Positions 50,408 to 60,157 of a stretch of DNA of 64,000 nt are shown piece by piece. The stretch spans positions 434,001-498,000 of the forward strand of contig QJNS01000752.1 of assembly GCA_004154925.1 (NCBI GenBank), in the 5' to 3' direction. A model generated the notes under the pieces. The model was not told the DNA's origin and ran no database searches. It worked only from the letters and a program-made list of their open reading frames with translations. Numbering within the stretch: position 1 is the first letter of the stretch; the number at the start of each line of letters is the position of its first letter. This DNA comes from Monosporascus cannonballus. Taxonomy: Eukaryota; Ascomycota; Sordariomycetes; Xylariales. The translations under genes were made by a program, and so were the position numbers.

Positions 50408-53083
50408 TCAGCGCAGCATGTACGACAAATCCGGCAAATCCTGCACGATCCGCCGGACAATCTCGTCCTGCTCCCGTTGCGCCCCTGTATCCTCGATTGG
50501 TCCGAGCACTGCCTTCGGAGCCGGCAGAAGAGCCCCGGTCTTCTGACCAGGCGGAGCGACCGACGGCACGGTAACGGCCGCGCTCATGTCGGTGCCGTGG
50601 GGTTCCGGTCCCGCCGTTGGTGGAAATGAAGAAGCCTTCTCCAGAGGATTCCCAGCCTTGGGAGCGCCGGCCGGCGCCTCGAAAACTGATAGATCACCGA
50701 AATCCCATGGATTGCCCACTGGGGTCTGCGGAATTGGTATGTCCCGCGGTAGTTTTGGGGGTTGGCTCTTTTGCGCCGCCGGCGTAGACGAATGCGCCTT
50801 CTCTAGAGGATCGTTCGCCCTAGAAGAACTGACCGGCGCCTCGAAAACCGATAAATCGCCGAAAGTGCATGGATTATCCGCGGGCGTCTGAGGGATCGGT
50901 ATATCATGGGGCTGTCTTTGAGGCTGGCTCTTTCCCGCCGTGGGTGGATGAGATGAAGACGCCTTCTCTGGATGGTCGCCCGCCTGGGCTGGCTTAGAAG
51001 TGCTGGTCGGCGCCTCGAAAACCGAGAGGTCCCCGAAAGTCCAAGGGTTAGTGCGGGCGGGCGTCTGGGAAGTTGGTGTATCCTGTGGTTGCTTCTGGGC
51101 TCGGCTGTCTTCGGCCGTCGCCGAAACGATGCCCTCGATCGACGGGTGCGTTTCGACTTGCGGCGACGACACCATCTCACCCCAGTCCTCCTCTTCGTCG
51201 TCCGAGACCTCGTCGCCCACACTCGTCCCTGGCCGGATAGGTGATGGAGCCTTGACACGAGCGCCCAACGTTGAAACCGGGGCCTGCCTCGGTGGCTCGA
51301 TCGAATAGCGCGATTTCTCGGCGGAAATCGTTTTATCTACCTTCGGTGATTCGTGGACGTTTGAACTCCACCCAAAGCTGGCGACGGGGGTCGAAGGCAT
51401 CTCACTTGGATTTAGTGAGCTGATTGACGCCCGAGACGCCGTCACGGGGACACTAGGGGAGCCGATGGAATGCATGGACGACGCGGTACTGTCTCGTGGC
51501 TGCTGCGCCGAGCTAGTTCTCGAGTGTACCGCTGGTTTGCGTCCGAATATGGTATTGAGATCGATAGGGGCGGCGTTGGAGTCCCAGTTGAAGACGCTTG
51601 TGCGTTTGCTGCCACCCAATACCGGCCTCCCCGTATACGAGTCCTCCTCCATCCATCTCCTGACGATCTTCAGAGTCTCGCTGCGCGCTTCCGAGTTGGA
51701 CCATGTGACCCTGTGATAGTTGTCCTCGTCTCCCGAGTCATGTTTCCGCATAGAGCCGAAGCGCGAGATACGGTACCATGCCTTGCGCTCCGATATTGAT
51801 GCGAAGCTATCGGTTGCCAATCGATCCGGCAACTCAGCATGTCCCCCAGGCTCTTCATCCGACTGCACGGGCGGGGATAATTTATCGAGAGCTTCCAAGT
51901 CGACATCAAAGTTGATCGGTCCGAACTTATCAACAAGCTCTTTCATTGCCGACTTAGTCTTTGGAGGTGGACTTTGAGGTTCGGTAGCGTTTATTACTGG
52001 GGCATGGGGTACCTCATCTTCACCAGCAACTTTGGCGGTGGAAGGCCGGCCGGACACTGCCGAAGCAGCAGACGAGCCGGGTCTTGAGCCATCTTCTCCC
52101 CGCCCCGCACCCTCGAAATCTCCAAAATCCGCACCGTCATCAACTTCCCTTCCGGCTGTGTTCGGATCTCGGGATCCCTCTGCCCTTTCCCCTCGCCGCG
52201 TAATATCCTGCCTGTCGACTGATTGGAGCTCCTCCGTAGTAGTCTTCGCCAAGCCATTATACATACCCACCAGCTCTTGGACCTTGGACGGTTTCCGAGA
52301 AAGGCCCTGGCGGCGAGATTTCGTGTCCTCGTCGATGGAGGTGATGGGTGAGTCCTGCCGATCCATCTCGCGGTTGCTGGTGCGGGAGAAAGTCGAGGAC
52401 GGTCTTGGAGAAGTCTCCTGTACGTCATTATTCAGGATAGACTTCACAGCCGACTTCTCCAATTCTTGAGGCTCGGTAATTATTGGCGGCACAGACCGCT
52501 CACCGATCTCATGTTCGGCATCCTTCGTCACGGCTTCACCTTTCAATTCTGCTCCGTTTTCGACCAAGTTGCTCTTTCCAGGTTCTATGCCCAAACCTGT
52601 CAGTTGTGTAACTCCTCCCTCGGACAAGCGCCCCATTTTTGGGCCCTCATCTTCTTGTATGCTTATCGCTAGCGATGCTACCGTGTTCCTCCTGTTATTC
52701 AGGGACGACTCTGCGGCCCATGGTTCGGGGGAGCTCTGTCGGAATATCGAAGACGTTCTCGAGCGCGGAAGCGGTTTCAATCCCGGCGAGGTGGCCGTGC
52801 TGGCAGGCCACCCAAACGGGCTCGCCCTCCCCGATCCATCAAGTCTAGGAGTTGTGGGATGTTGTTGAGAAGCGGAGTCCGCCCACGTTTCCCACTCCCC
52901 GAATCCGCCATCCTCAGCCCACGGCGACTGGCACGGGGAAGCCGAAAGACTACCGACGAACGCTCTGGGCGGAGGACTCAGCAACGTCTCGGGTAGCGTG
53001 GGCCGCGCGAGTTCGGTCTTCGGCGGAGCGTCGGATGCGGCCCATGGCGAGCCCCATGGATCGTCCATGTTGCCTCGAAGCAA
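50408..53083 (-). CDS. Large disordered fungal protein with three tandem repeats; possible adaptor accessory factor
   Basis: A single uninterrupted frame encodes 891 residues, mostly low-complexity Ser/Pro/Glu-rich and probably disordered. The N-terminus has DDPWGSPWA (a second possible start is Met6), then GFGEWETW at about 60-67, KVQELVGMYNGLAK near 267-280, and ADFGDFEG at about 318-325. Near the C-terminus three repeats of about 55-60 residues each carry NP(W/C)xFGDLSVFEAP (coded at about 51040-50640), followed by a short conserved-looking end, EIVRRIVQDLPDLSYMLR. Short acidic FGDF/FGEW motifs resemble ligands of AP-1/GGA gamma-ear domains, so a role as clathrin-adaptor accessory protein is conceivable; that is inference only. 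No transmembrane or catalytic domain is visible. The gene is transcribed divergently from cfd1. Confidence 0.85.
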   Translation of the reverse strand: MLRGNMDDPWGSPWAASDAPPKTELARPTLPETLLSPPPRAFVGSLSASPCQSPWAEDGGFGEWETWADSASQQHPTTPRLDGSGRASPFGWPASTATSPGLKPLPRSRTSSIFRQSSPEPWAAESSLNNRRNTVASLAISIQEDEGPKMGRLSEGGVTQLTGLGIEPGKSNLVENGAELKGEAVTKDAEHEIGERSVPPIITEPQELEKSAVKSILNNDVQETSPRPSSTFSRTSNREMDRQDSPITSIDEDTKSRRQGLSRKPSKVQELVGMYNGLAKTTTEELQSVDRQDITRRGERAEGSRDPNTAGREVDDGADFGDFEGAGRGEDGSRPGSSAASAVSGRPSTAKVAGEDEVPHAPVINATEPQSPPPKTKSAMKELVDKFGPINFDVDLEALDKLSPPVQSDEEPGGHAELPDRLATDSFASISERKAWYRISRFGSMRKHDSGDEDNYHRVTWSNSEARSETLKIVRRWMEEDSYTGRPVLGGSKRTSVFNWDSNAAPIDLNTIFGRKPAVHSRTSSAQQPRDSTASSMHSIGSPSVPVTASRASISSLNPSEMPSTPVASFGWSSNVHESPKVDKTISAEKSRYSIEPPRQAPVSTLGARVKAPSPIRPGTSVGDEVSDDEEEDWGEMVSSPQVETHPSIEGIVSATAEDSRAQKQPQDTPTSQTPARTNPWTFGDLSVFEAPTSTSKPAQAGDHPEKASSSHPPTAGKSQPQRQPHDIPIPQTPADNPCTFGDLSVFEAPVSSSRANDPLEKAHSSTPAAQKSQPPKLPRDIPIPQTPVGNPWDFGDLSVFEAPAGAPKAGNPLEKASSFPPTAGPEPHGTDMSAAVTVPSVAPPGQKTGALLPAPKAVLGPIEDTGAQREQDEIVRRIVQDLPDLSYMLR

Positions 53084-53817
53084 TTCTCATCGTCGGGGCG
53101 ATGTGTAAGCTGATAGTCAGCCCTATGCAGTCGCACCCGGAGCGGGGTACGTTCGAAGCACGGCTATGATGCGAATGCGGCGTTGCTGGTAGAGTTGGAA
53201 GAAGCCATCGTTAGTGACCCTCTAGCTGGAAAGTGCTTGCCTGGGTCGCACGCCGAGAGGATTGTTGTCGCAATGCTTGAGCGGCGAAACACGTTGTGGT
53301 CGAGAGTCGAGGACGCGAATGTTCAGGGGGAAGGAAAGGTTGCAGGGTTCCACACTCTTACTGTCGCCGGCAAAGGGAGCTGGCGAGGCGCGATGCCAGG
53401 GATTAAGTCAATTGGACGGACCCCACATTGTCGCCAAAGCAGCCACGTTATTGGTAAAACCCGCTCTCTTCTATGGCTCATGTGGCTGGTGGTTATTACA
53501 TCATTTTAGCTACTAACGTTAGGTACTTTCCATTGTTGCCTAGGTAGGTAGGTACCTTGATATTTCTTATGGTCAATGTCTCCAGTAGGCCCCGCGGACC
53601 CGGCAGTGGCTTGATGATGCTGATAAATGCATTTAATACATACCCGCCGATACAGGCGGAGATTGGGGAATTTTCTCCAAGCCGATATGAAGAACCTCGA
53701 GAGCTTCAAAGCCGTGAAACATTATGTCTCCTTTTAAACCACCCTGAGATTTTCGTCTCACGCCCGTGCTTGTCGCACATTTTCTTGGCGTACTGGCCCG
53801 ATTATAGGTCACTAACA
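53084..53817. promoter_or_regulatory. Divergent intergenic promoter region (891-residue gene / cfd1)
   Basis: The 734 bp separating the two divergent start codons should contain both promoters. A TACCTAGG-type repeat (cctaggtaggtaggtacc) lies at about 53537-53555. Open frames within it lack protein motifs and are treated as chance. Confidence 0.5.
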
Positions 53818-54792
53818 ATGTCTCTTTCAAAAATCAAGCATATCATCCTGGTATGTAGGCCGCTTAGCCGATGATGATGACGACGTAGCTTACTAGGAGC
53901 ATAGGTACTTTCTGGAAAGGGTGGCGTAGGCAAATCGTCTGTAACCACGCAGCTTGCCCTATCGCTATCCCTTGCAGGCCACCCGGTCGGTGTCCTTGAT
54001 GTCGACCTTACCGGGCCTTCCATACCGCGCATGTTTAACGTAGAAAATGCAAAAGTCACATCGGCGCCGGGCGGCTGGCTCCCCGTACCGGTACACGGTG
54101 CGAATCCCGAGGCCGGGGTCGGCGAGTTACGGTGCATGAGTCTCGGCTTCCTCCTACAGAGAAGAGGCGATGCGGTCGTGTGGCGGGGACCGAAGAAGAC
54201 TGCGATGATCCGACAATTCTTATCGGATGTGTTATGGGGAGAACTAGACTATCTACTCATTGACACGCCACCGGGAACGTCGGACGAGCACATCTCACTC
54301 GCGGAGACCTTGTTGAAGGATGCGCTGCCGGGGCAGGTCGCCGGTGCGGTGGTCGTAACAACGCCTCAGGCAGTAGCCACGGCCGATGTCAGGAAAGAGT
54401 TGAACTTCTGCGCCAAGACGGGGATATCGGTGGTCGGAGTCATAGAGAACATGGCCGGATTTGTGTGCCCCAATTGCGCCGAGTGCACTAACATCTTCGG
54501 CAAAGGGGGAGGCCAGGTGATGGCGGAAGACTTCAAGGTGCCGTTTTTAGGAGGCGTACCAATCGACCCTCAGTTTGTCATGCTGGTGGAAACTGGACGA
54601 CGGCCCGCGTATCCTCAGGGCACAGTCATCAACGGCCAAGACTTCTCACAACAGAAAGAGAGCGCGCAAACCGAACCGACGGACCAGGAAGAGGGCAAGG
54701 ACGCAGGCTTGCTGGCAGAGAAATATCGGAGCTGTTCACTGGAGCCTATCTTCAGGAAGCTAACGCAGGATATCGTCACGGCAATTGGCTGA
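53818..54792 (+). CDS. cfd1: Cfd1 (NUBP2-type) cytosolic Fe-S cluster assembly P-loop ATPase
   Basis: Cfd1 forms the cytosolic scaffold with Nbp35 that builds 4Fe-4S clusters for cytosolic and nuclear proteins (CIA pathway). Exon 1 (53818-53850, [11 protein letters not shown]) joins exon 2 (53905-54792) across a 54-bp intron (GTATGT...CATAG), giving 306 residues. The junction creates the deviant Walker [17 protein letters not shown], with the signature lysine of the MinD/Mrp class. [25 protein letters not shown] (Walker B region) and [16 protein letters not shown] follow. The C-terminal metal-binding CPNCAEC is present, and the N-terminal four-Cys domain of Nbp35 is absent, which identifies Cfd1 rather than Nbp35. 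A Glu/Gln-rich insertion (about 54645-54710) precedes the last helix. The start is set by the exon 1 Met; the track from an internal Met would lose the P-loop. Confidence 0.95.
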
Positions 54793-56700
54793 AAAGGCGC
54801 TTCATCCATTTTAAATATAGCTCAAGTTGGGTTGCTCTCAGATAGCATTGAGATCGCTGGCAGATATGCTGGCCTCTCTTGTATGAACGTAAAAAGCGCC
54901 CCCTGGACAAGCTTGGTCGCCGTATTTAGGTACCTACCACGGTACTTACCTAGGTACCTAGCCTTGGTCTGGATGTCCCGAGGAAAAAAGCTGTCTGGCT
55001 ATCGGCGCAACCACATGGCGGCGCGGATGGACGTGAGCCATCTATCACACAGCCCTAGCCGACTAAATCGAGCAGAAGAAAAATATCCGGGTCTGAAGGA
55101 TTCCGCGGAATTGGATGCTTTACGGTTCCTGAGGTTGGATACCAAAATGTCAGCATAACATCGGCTGCCAAATGCAGCATGATGCGTTTCCCGAATATTG
55201 AAAGCTGGACTCCTCGCGGTCTAACGCTCCGGTTGTCATACACGGGGTAAATAGAGCGGAGGCCCCAGAAGCTCTAACGAGATATCAAATGCGATGATGC
55301 CTAACTTAGAAGAAATCATGCTACTGTAGGAACAGGATCGCATTGGATTCCCCATGTAGGTAGGTATCCTTCGAGAGAAGCCCCCGCCTGCCTGATAAAT
55401 ATCCTAGATGACTGATTGTGACCTCACCTGCTAACCGCCAAGCTGCCAAGCAAGCCCAAGCCCGGCTCCTGTCTTCTGTCACAAGCTCGGCCCCTCGATT
55501 TCGCCTGGTCGCATCAGCCAGTCAGCCAGCCAGCCAGCTAGCCAACCACCACTTGGTATTGGCGTGTTTTCCACACCTGCATATGATGGTCGAGCGCAAA
55601 AGTGTTCAAACAAACCTAGTCGGGCCTACAGTCTCAACTGTGGCTGGTAGACGTCATTTTCCGTTCAAGTACACTATAGCATAAGGGACTCCCGCAGTAA
55701 GGGCATTATAATGGCCCTAAAGGTACTTCTTAAGAAATTTACTTTTAGAGACCGTAACTATAACATAGGTACCTAGTAGTTTTACTATACCTACGTTAAA
55801 ATGTGTTGTAGCGTATTATTTATGGGCCTGATTCGGTATATGTGTAGACTCTTTGCCCTCGGCCTTTCCACAGTAGCCCCCCCTGGTATTATTATATTGT
55901 GTGGTCTTGCACCTTCTCCAGGCCTGTTTCCGATAAATTATGCATATCCTTACCTAACCTTCAGGTAAACCCGCACCAAATCTGGTAAACCTACACGTAA
56001 ACCTACACAAGAGACAACCCGCCATCCTCATCACAGTAGCTCTGCATATACTAGAGCCCGCATACAATAACAACGGGGGACACTGTACACACCCAATTTT
56101 ATTGTTTCATGGTTTCTCGTAGAAAATCTCTCACCGACTAAGCTGTCGAAATCTTCTCCCATATCTGCAAACACTTCTACGTTCTTTTTTTTAAAAAAAA
56201 AAAAAGAAAATAAAAAGATTTTCCAGGTACGTGTCTGCTTATTCTCAGTTGAGTTTCGTTCAACCTTTTCGCATAACCGAATTCCATCCGACCCGATCCA
56301 GCAACGTGAAGTTCTGCGTGAAGCTGCACGTGGTTGGACCTGTTTGCGCGCATACTGTAGCTCCCATAATACAAGGGCCAGGGGTGGCAGGCCAAAAATA
56401 TCTCCGACATCGATTGGGTTACCCAGGGAAGTGCCTAGTTTACCGCGGACCCAGAACACACATGGGAAATTTTCCATTTCAGCGGAAAATCTCGTGGAAA
56501 TCGCCTTAGCCGTCATCACCACAACCACAAATCCAAACATCGCGTCACACGACACAACGAACTCTCTTCTACAATTTTCTAACAACACATTCCGGATAGC
56601 TACACATCAATGTTTAGACTGACTCGACATCTTCAGCCTCGACTTTTATGAACAACGCCTAGCGCCTGCCAGCTTGAAGATTGGCCCTGGGCACCCACCC
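54793..56700. other. Intergenic with TACCTAGG repeats and an A/T homopolymer
   Basis: No gene is supported. TACCTAGG-like words cluster at about 54928-54961, 55355-55368 and 55766-55775. A T-run/A-run (ttttttttaaaaaaaaaaaaag) lies at about 56184-56210. A GCCAGTCAGCCAGCC-type microsatellite is at about 55515-55543. The open frames (for example minus strand 56031-56588) run through the homopolymer and look spurious. Confidence 0.55.
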
Positions 56701-56731
56701 GCATTACTGGAAATTCCTTTCCAGTTCTTCC

Positions 56732-57295
56732 ATGAACCCGGCAGACCTGCTTCGCTTCCTCTCCAAGCCAGCAAAGTGAGCTTCCCGTGCCTCAGCTTCC
56801 CCATCTATACACGCGCCAGCTAACGATCCCCCTCTCCTAGGCCCCGATAACACGACCCCCGAAGTTCCTCGACACCGACCGACTTCCCCACACCACATAA
56901 TACCGACCATAAGTGCAGATAACCTCGTCTGCTAGGTCCGATACTCCACCACAGGTATCGGTTTCTGCCAGAACGAGGTGACCCCGAAGAGGCGTCCACA
57001 ATTCCCTGGTTAAAGGTTTCGTACCTTCCCCTCCGCTTCCGACCCCCCTAACGTCCCATACGTGAGACGTTCGACTACCATATATCGCCCATTGTAGCTG
57101 GCTTCCGCCAGCATCTATACCTCTCCCACCAACCTGTGGGCCTACTCCTCAGACGGACGCCGCATAGTTCGTTTGGGCGGCAGTCAGTGCTCCGCGGTAG
57201 CCACAGCTTTTTGTCTGCAGCAAGGACCTCGAATAGCACACCGCAAACTTCCGGCTCAGATCGTTGCATTGCCTTCCGCAAGTAGCCGAACGGAG
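56732..57295 (+). promoter_or_regulatory. Probable spe2 leader with short uORF and a leader intron
   Basis: Between 56732 and the spe2 start codon the only plus-strand ATG is at 56732-56734. It opens a 15-codon frame, MNPADLLRFLSKPAK, with TGA at 56777-56779. Its last codons overlap a good splice donor (AA|GTGAGC). A canonical intron (56776-56840) follows, with branch point GCTAACG and acceptor CTCCTAG; splicing would extend the peptide to MNPADLLRFLSKPAKPR. AdoMetDC mRNAs in mammals and plants are polyamine-controlled through uORFs (established), so this one may be regulatory. The transcript start is not visible, so leader membership is inference. Confidence 0.45.
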
Positions 57296-58929
57296 ATGGT
57301 CAACCTTACAATCCCTTCCGACTACACATTCTCGCCGTCCGAGGGCACGCCTCATCTGACTATTAATCACGATGTTATTGCGGATCTAGACTCCACCAAT
57401 GCCTTTGAGGGTGGGTTGCCTCCGCCCCTCCTTGCTCTTTCGATTCCACTAACACTCCCGTAGGGCCGGAGAAGCTGCTCGAGGTCTGGTTCGCTCCCAG
57501 CCCCGATGCTCTCCCCGCGGGTGCTAAGCCCAATGGCCTGAAGGCCGTCGCCTCCGACACCTGGGTTGGCATGCTTGATATGGTCAACTGCAAGATCTTG
57601 TCCGTCCTCGACTCCGAGCACATGGATGCTTACTTGCTCTCCGAATCGAGCATGTTTGTCTTCCCCCACAAGCTCATTCTGAAGACTTGCGGGACCACGA
57701 CTCTCCTCCTCGGTCTCCACAGACTGCTGCGAATTGCCGCCCAGCACGCCGGCTTCCCTTTCCATAATGCGACGTCGCTGGATGACATCCACGCGGCGGC
57801 AACGCCCTGGCGCGTCTTCTATTCCCGGAAGAACTTCCTCTTTCCCGACAAGCAGCAGGGTCCTCATCGCAGCTGGAAGCAGGAGGTCAAATACCTCGAT
57901 GACATGTTCGAGGGCGGAAGCGCCTACATGGTCGGCAAAATGAACGGCGACCACTGGTACCTGTACATCACCTCGCCTCAGGCGCCGTTGACGCCGCCTC
58001 GCACGCCCGAGGGGAAGACGCCATCCGGCGCCACTGGCAGGTTCAGGATTCCCACCGGCAGGACGTCCTGCTTCGACGGTAGTCCGGGGAGTAACGACGA
58101 AACGCTCGAGATTCTCATGACCGATCTCGATCCTGAGAACGCGAAGAAGTTTTACCTGGAGAACGCGAGTGCGGTCGCGAGCTCCAGGCTCTCCGCGTAC
58201 CCTCAGGAATCGCGGCAGGGGGCTGCCAAGGGTATCGGCGATCTTTCCGGCAGCACTGCGACTATCAAGACCACGAGCACGGAGGATAGTGCCTCCGACG
58301 AGATATTTGATGTTTTCAGCAATGGAAGCGACTCGGATCTCCACGGTGCCGACACTCCGATGTCGGAGTGCCCCGATCCGGAGTGCTCCACCACCGAAGG
58401 TCACGCGCTCGGGACCGTGGTCTCGGATGTGTGCGGGCTTTCCGATGTGTATCCAACCTCGAAGTATCCTGACGCACGGATCGACTCGTACCTTTTCAGC
58501 CCTTGCGGCTTCTCCGCCAATGGAATTGTTCCATCCCCTCAGAATGCCGACGGCCAAGCCAACACAAAGGCCCCTCACTATTTCACCGTGCACGTGACGC
58601 CCGAGCCGGTTTGTTCGTTCGCCTCGTTCGAGACGAACGTTCCAGGAGGTCAGAACGGGCGGGAGACTTCGGAGATCGTCGAGCACGTTGTCGACATCTT
58701 CAAGCCAGGACGATTCAGCGTCACCCTTTTCGAGGCCAAGACGAGCGAGGCGTCGGGCGGCGACGACAACCCCACCGGTGTCGGGCGCAGCAAGCGCATG
58801 GAGAAGATCAAGGGGTACCGCCGTATCGATCGTATCGTTCACGACTTTGACGACTACGAGCTGGTCTTCCGATTCTTCGAGCGCGAGGGATGGTCAGGAG
58901 GAAGTGGCGTCCGTGTGGGGGAGGAGTAG
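57296..58929 (+). CDS. spe2: S-adenosylmethionine decarboxylase proenzyme
   Basis: This enzyme decarboxylates AdoMet to supply aminopropyl groups for spermidine and spermine synthesis in the cytosol. Exon 1 (57296-57410) joins exon 2 (57464-58929) over a 53-bp intron (GTGGGT...CACTAAC...CCGTAG). The junction restores the hallmark FEGPEKLLEVWF, whose Glu takes part in processing. Total 526 residues. Autocatalytic cleavage is expected in YLLSESSMFVF, where the Ser becomes the pyruvoyl cofactor. KTCGTTTLL carries the active-site Cys, SPCGFSANGI the second core motif, and FTVHVTPEP the processing His region, followed by FASFETN. Linkers rich in Ser/Asp (about residues 245-340) make it much longer than the roughly 334-residue human enzyme, as is usual for filamentous fungi. 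All key residues seen are intact, so an active enzyme is expected. Confidence 0.96.
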
Positions 58930-60157
58930 GGCTCGCGTCTTTCGACTGCGGACTAGCGGTTTTCCGAATTCCTTGTTTCCATCGTTACTGAACTAACGAG
59001 ATTGAATTTTGAGATTGGAATGCGATAGGTTTCGCGGCTGCAGGTGGCAGTCTGCGTGGCTGGATCTTGGCGACCGGTCTACTTGGCAGCTTGAGTAACG
59101 CTCGTTGATAATCTTCTTCCGGGTATGTTCGGCCCAGTGCTCACTTAATACATTCATTCATCATATTTCGCCTCTTCCTCGACTGTCCATCCATACTGGC
59201 ATGGTTATACGCGCACGTGCTTGGAAACTTGTTCGTGAAACGCAGCTTCGGGAAACCAAGCCAGGGGCCGGAGACACGGGATAGCCGGCATTCTAGATCA
59301 TCGTCGCCGTTTTAAGCAACACGTAGCCAATTTGTCTAGGGTTATGTCTCACAGTAACTGGGAGGGACTCGAATCGAGCCGCACATGTGCAGTTAAGGCA
59401 CGTCTTGGGTACTTGTCTCACCAGCGGCCCGTACCTAACCCACCTCCCCCCGGAATGTAGACAAGCCCCCCTTCCCGCCTCCGACCGATTCGTGGTCCAG
59501 AGGCAAGCGCGATGCCTCCACCTAGTCAGAATACCAGTGTAAGTAGGCACCACCAGGTATTGCAGGCCCTACGAACCTACGATGGCGACGATTCTCCCAC
59601 AGTAGGAAACACGTCGTGGTCCTCCGAATCCCTAAATGCTCAACCGACCGTGGCAAGTGCCATCGACTCGGTGCGACGCGTTCAAAGGGGGACCAACGCA
59701 CGGCGCCTACCCGCGAGAATCCAGAGGTCGGAGGTTGGGCATCGGCTTCATTCTCGAGTACGCCGCCATGGACCCATCGTGGCTCCCCCCCCCAATTCCG
59801 TGACATGACTAGACGATGCGCCGCTGCTGTTGCCGCCATCGCCGAAGATTCATGCGCATGTCCTCTCACTCACTTGCGGTAGATTGCCATTCGCCTGCAC
59901 CAGCCAGTATCTTTCTCGTGGCTCGCATGAATGTCTCTTCTTCTGCGATCCTTCTCTCCTTCTCGTATGCAATACATAGACTGGACCGAGATACGGTAGC
60001 TTAGTTGGCATATGCGTATTATTCATCCCTCGTTCTCAGGTCCATAGGTAGCAGCTATTACTTTCTTCCTCTGCATCCGATACGGAGAGAGGGTCTTCTC
60101 ATTGGGTAGGAAACTTCAACAAGAGGCGGAAAGCAAGCGAACTGACGGGCCGGCGCC
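58930..60157. other. Intergenic, nothing recognised
   Basis: Normal-GC sequence between spe2 and the membrane-protein gene. Short frames on both strands are motif-free. A tRNA-like GATTCGAGTCC on the minus strand near 59360 has no matching arms. The promoter of the next gene presumably lies in the last few hundred bases. Confidence 0.55.

Noticed and set aside
56031..56588. 185-residue minus-strand frame
   Set aside because: It translates an A/T homopolymer into a run of Phe and Lys and shows no conserved motif.
57367..58842. 491-residue minus-strand open frame
   Set aside because: It is the antisense shadow of spe2, whose plus-strand motifs and splice junction are unambiguous.
59345..59420. 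Possible tRNA on the minus strand (GATTCGAGTCCCTCCCAG)
   Set aside because: The B-box-like word has no partner acceptor stem, no D arm and no convincing anticodon arm.
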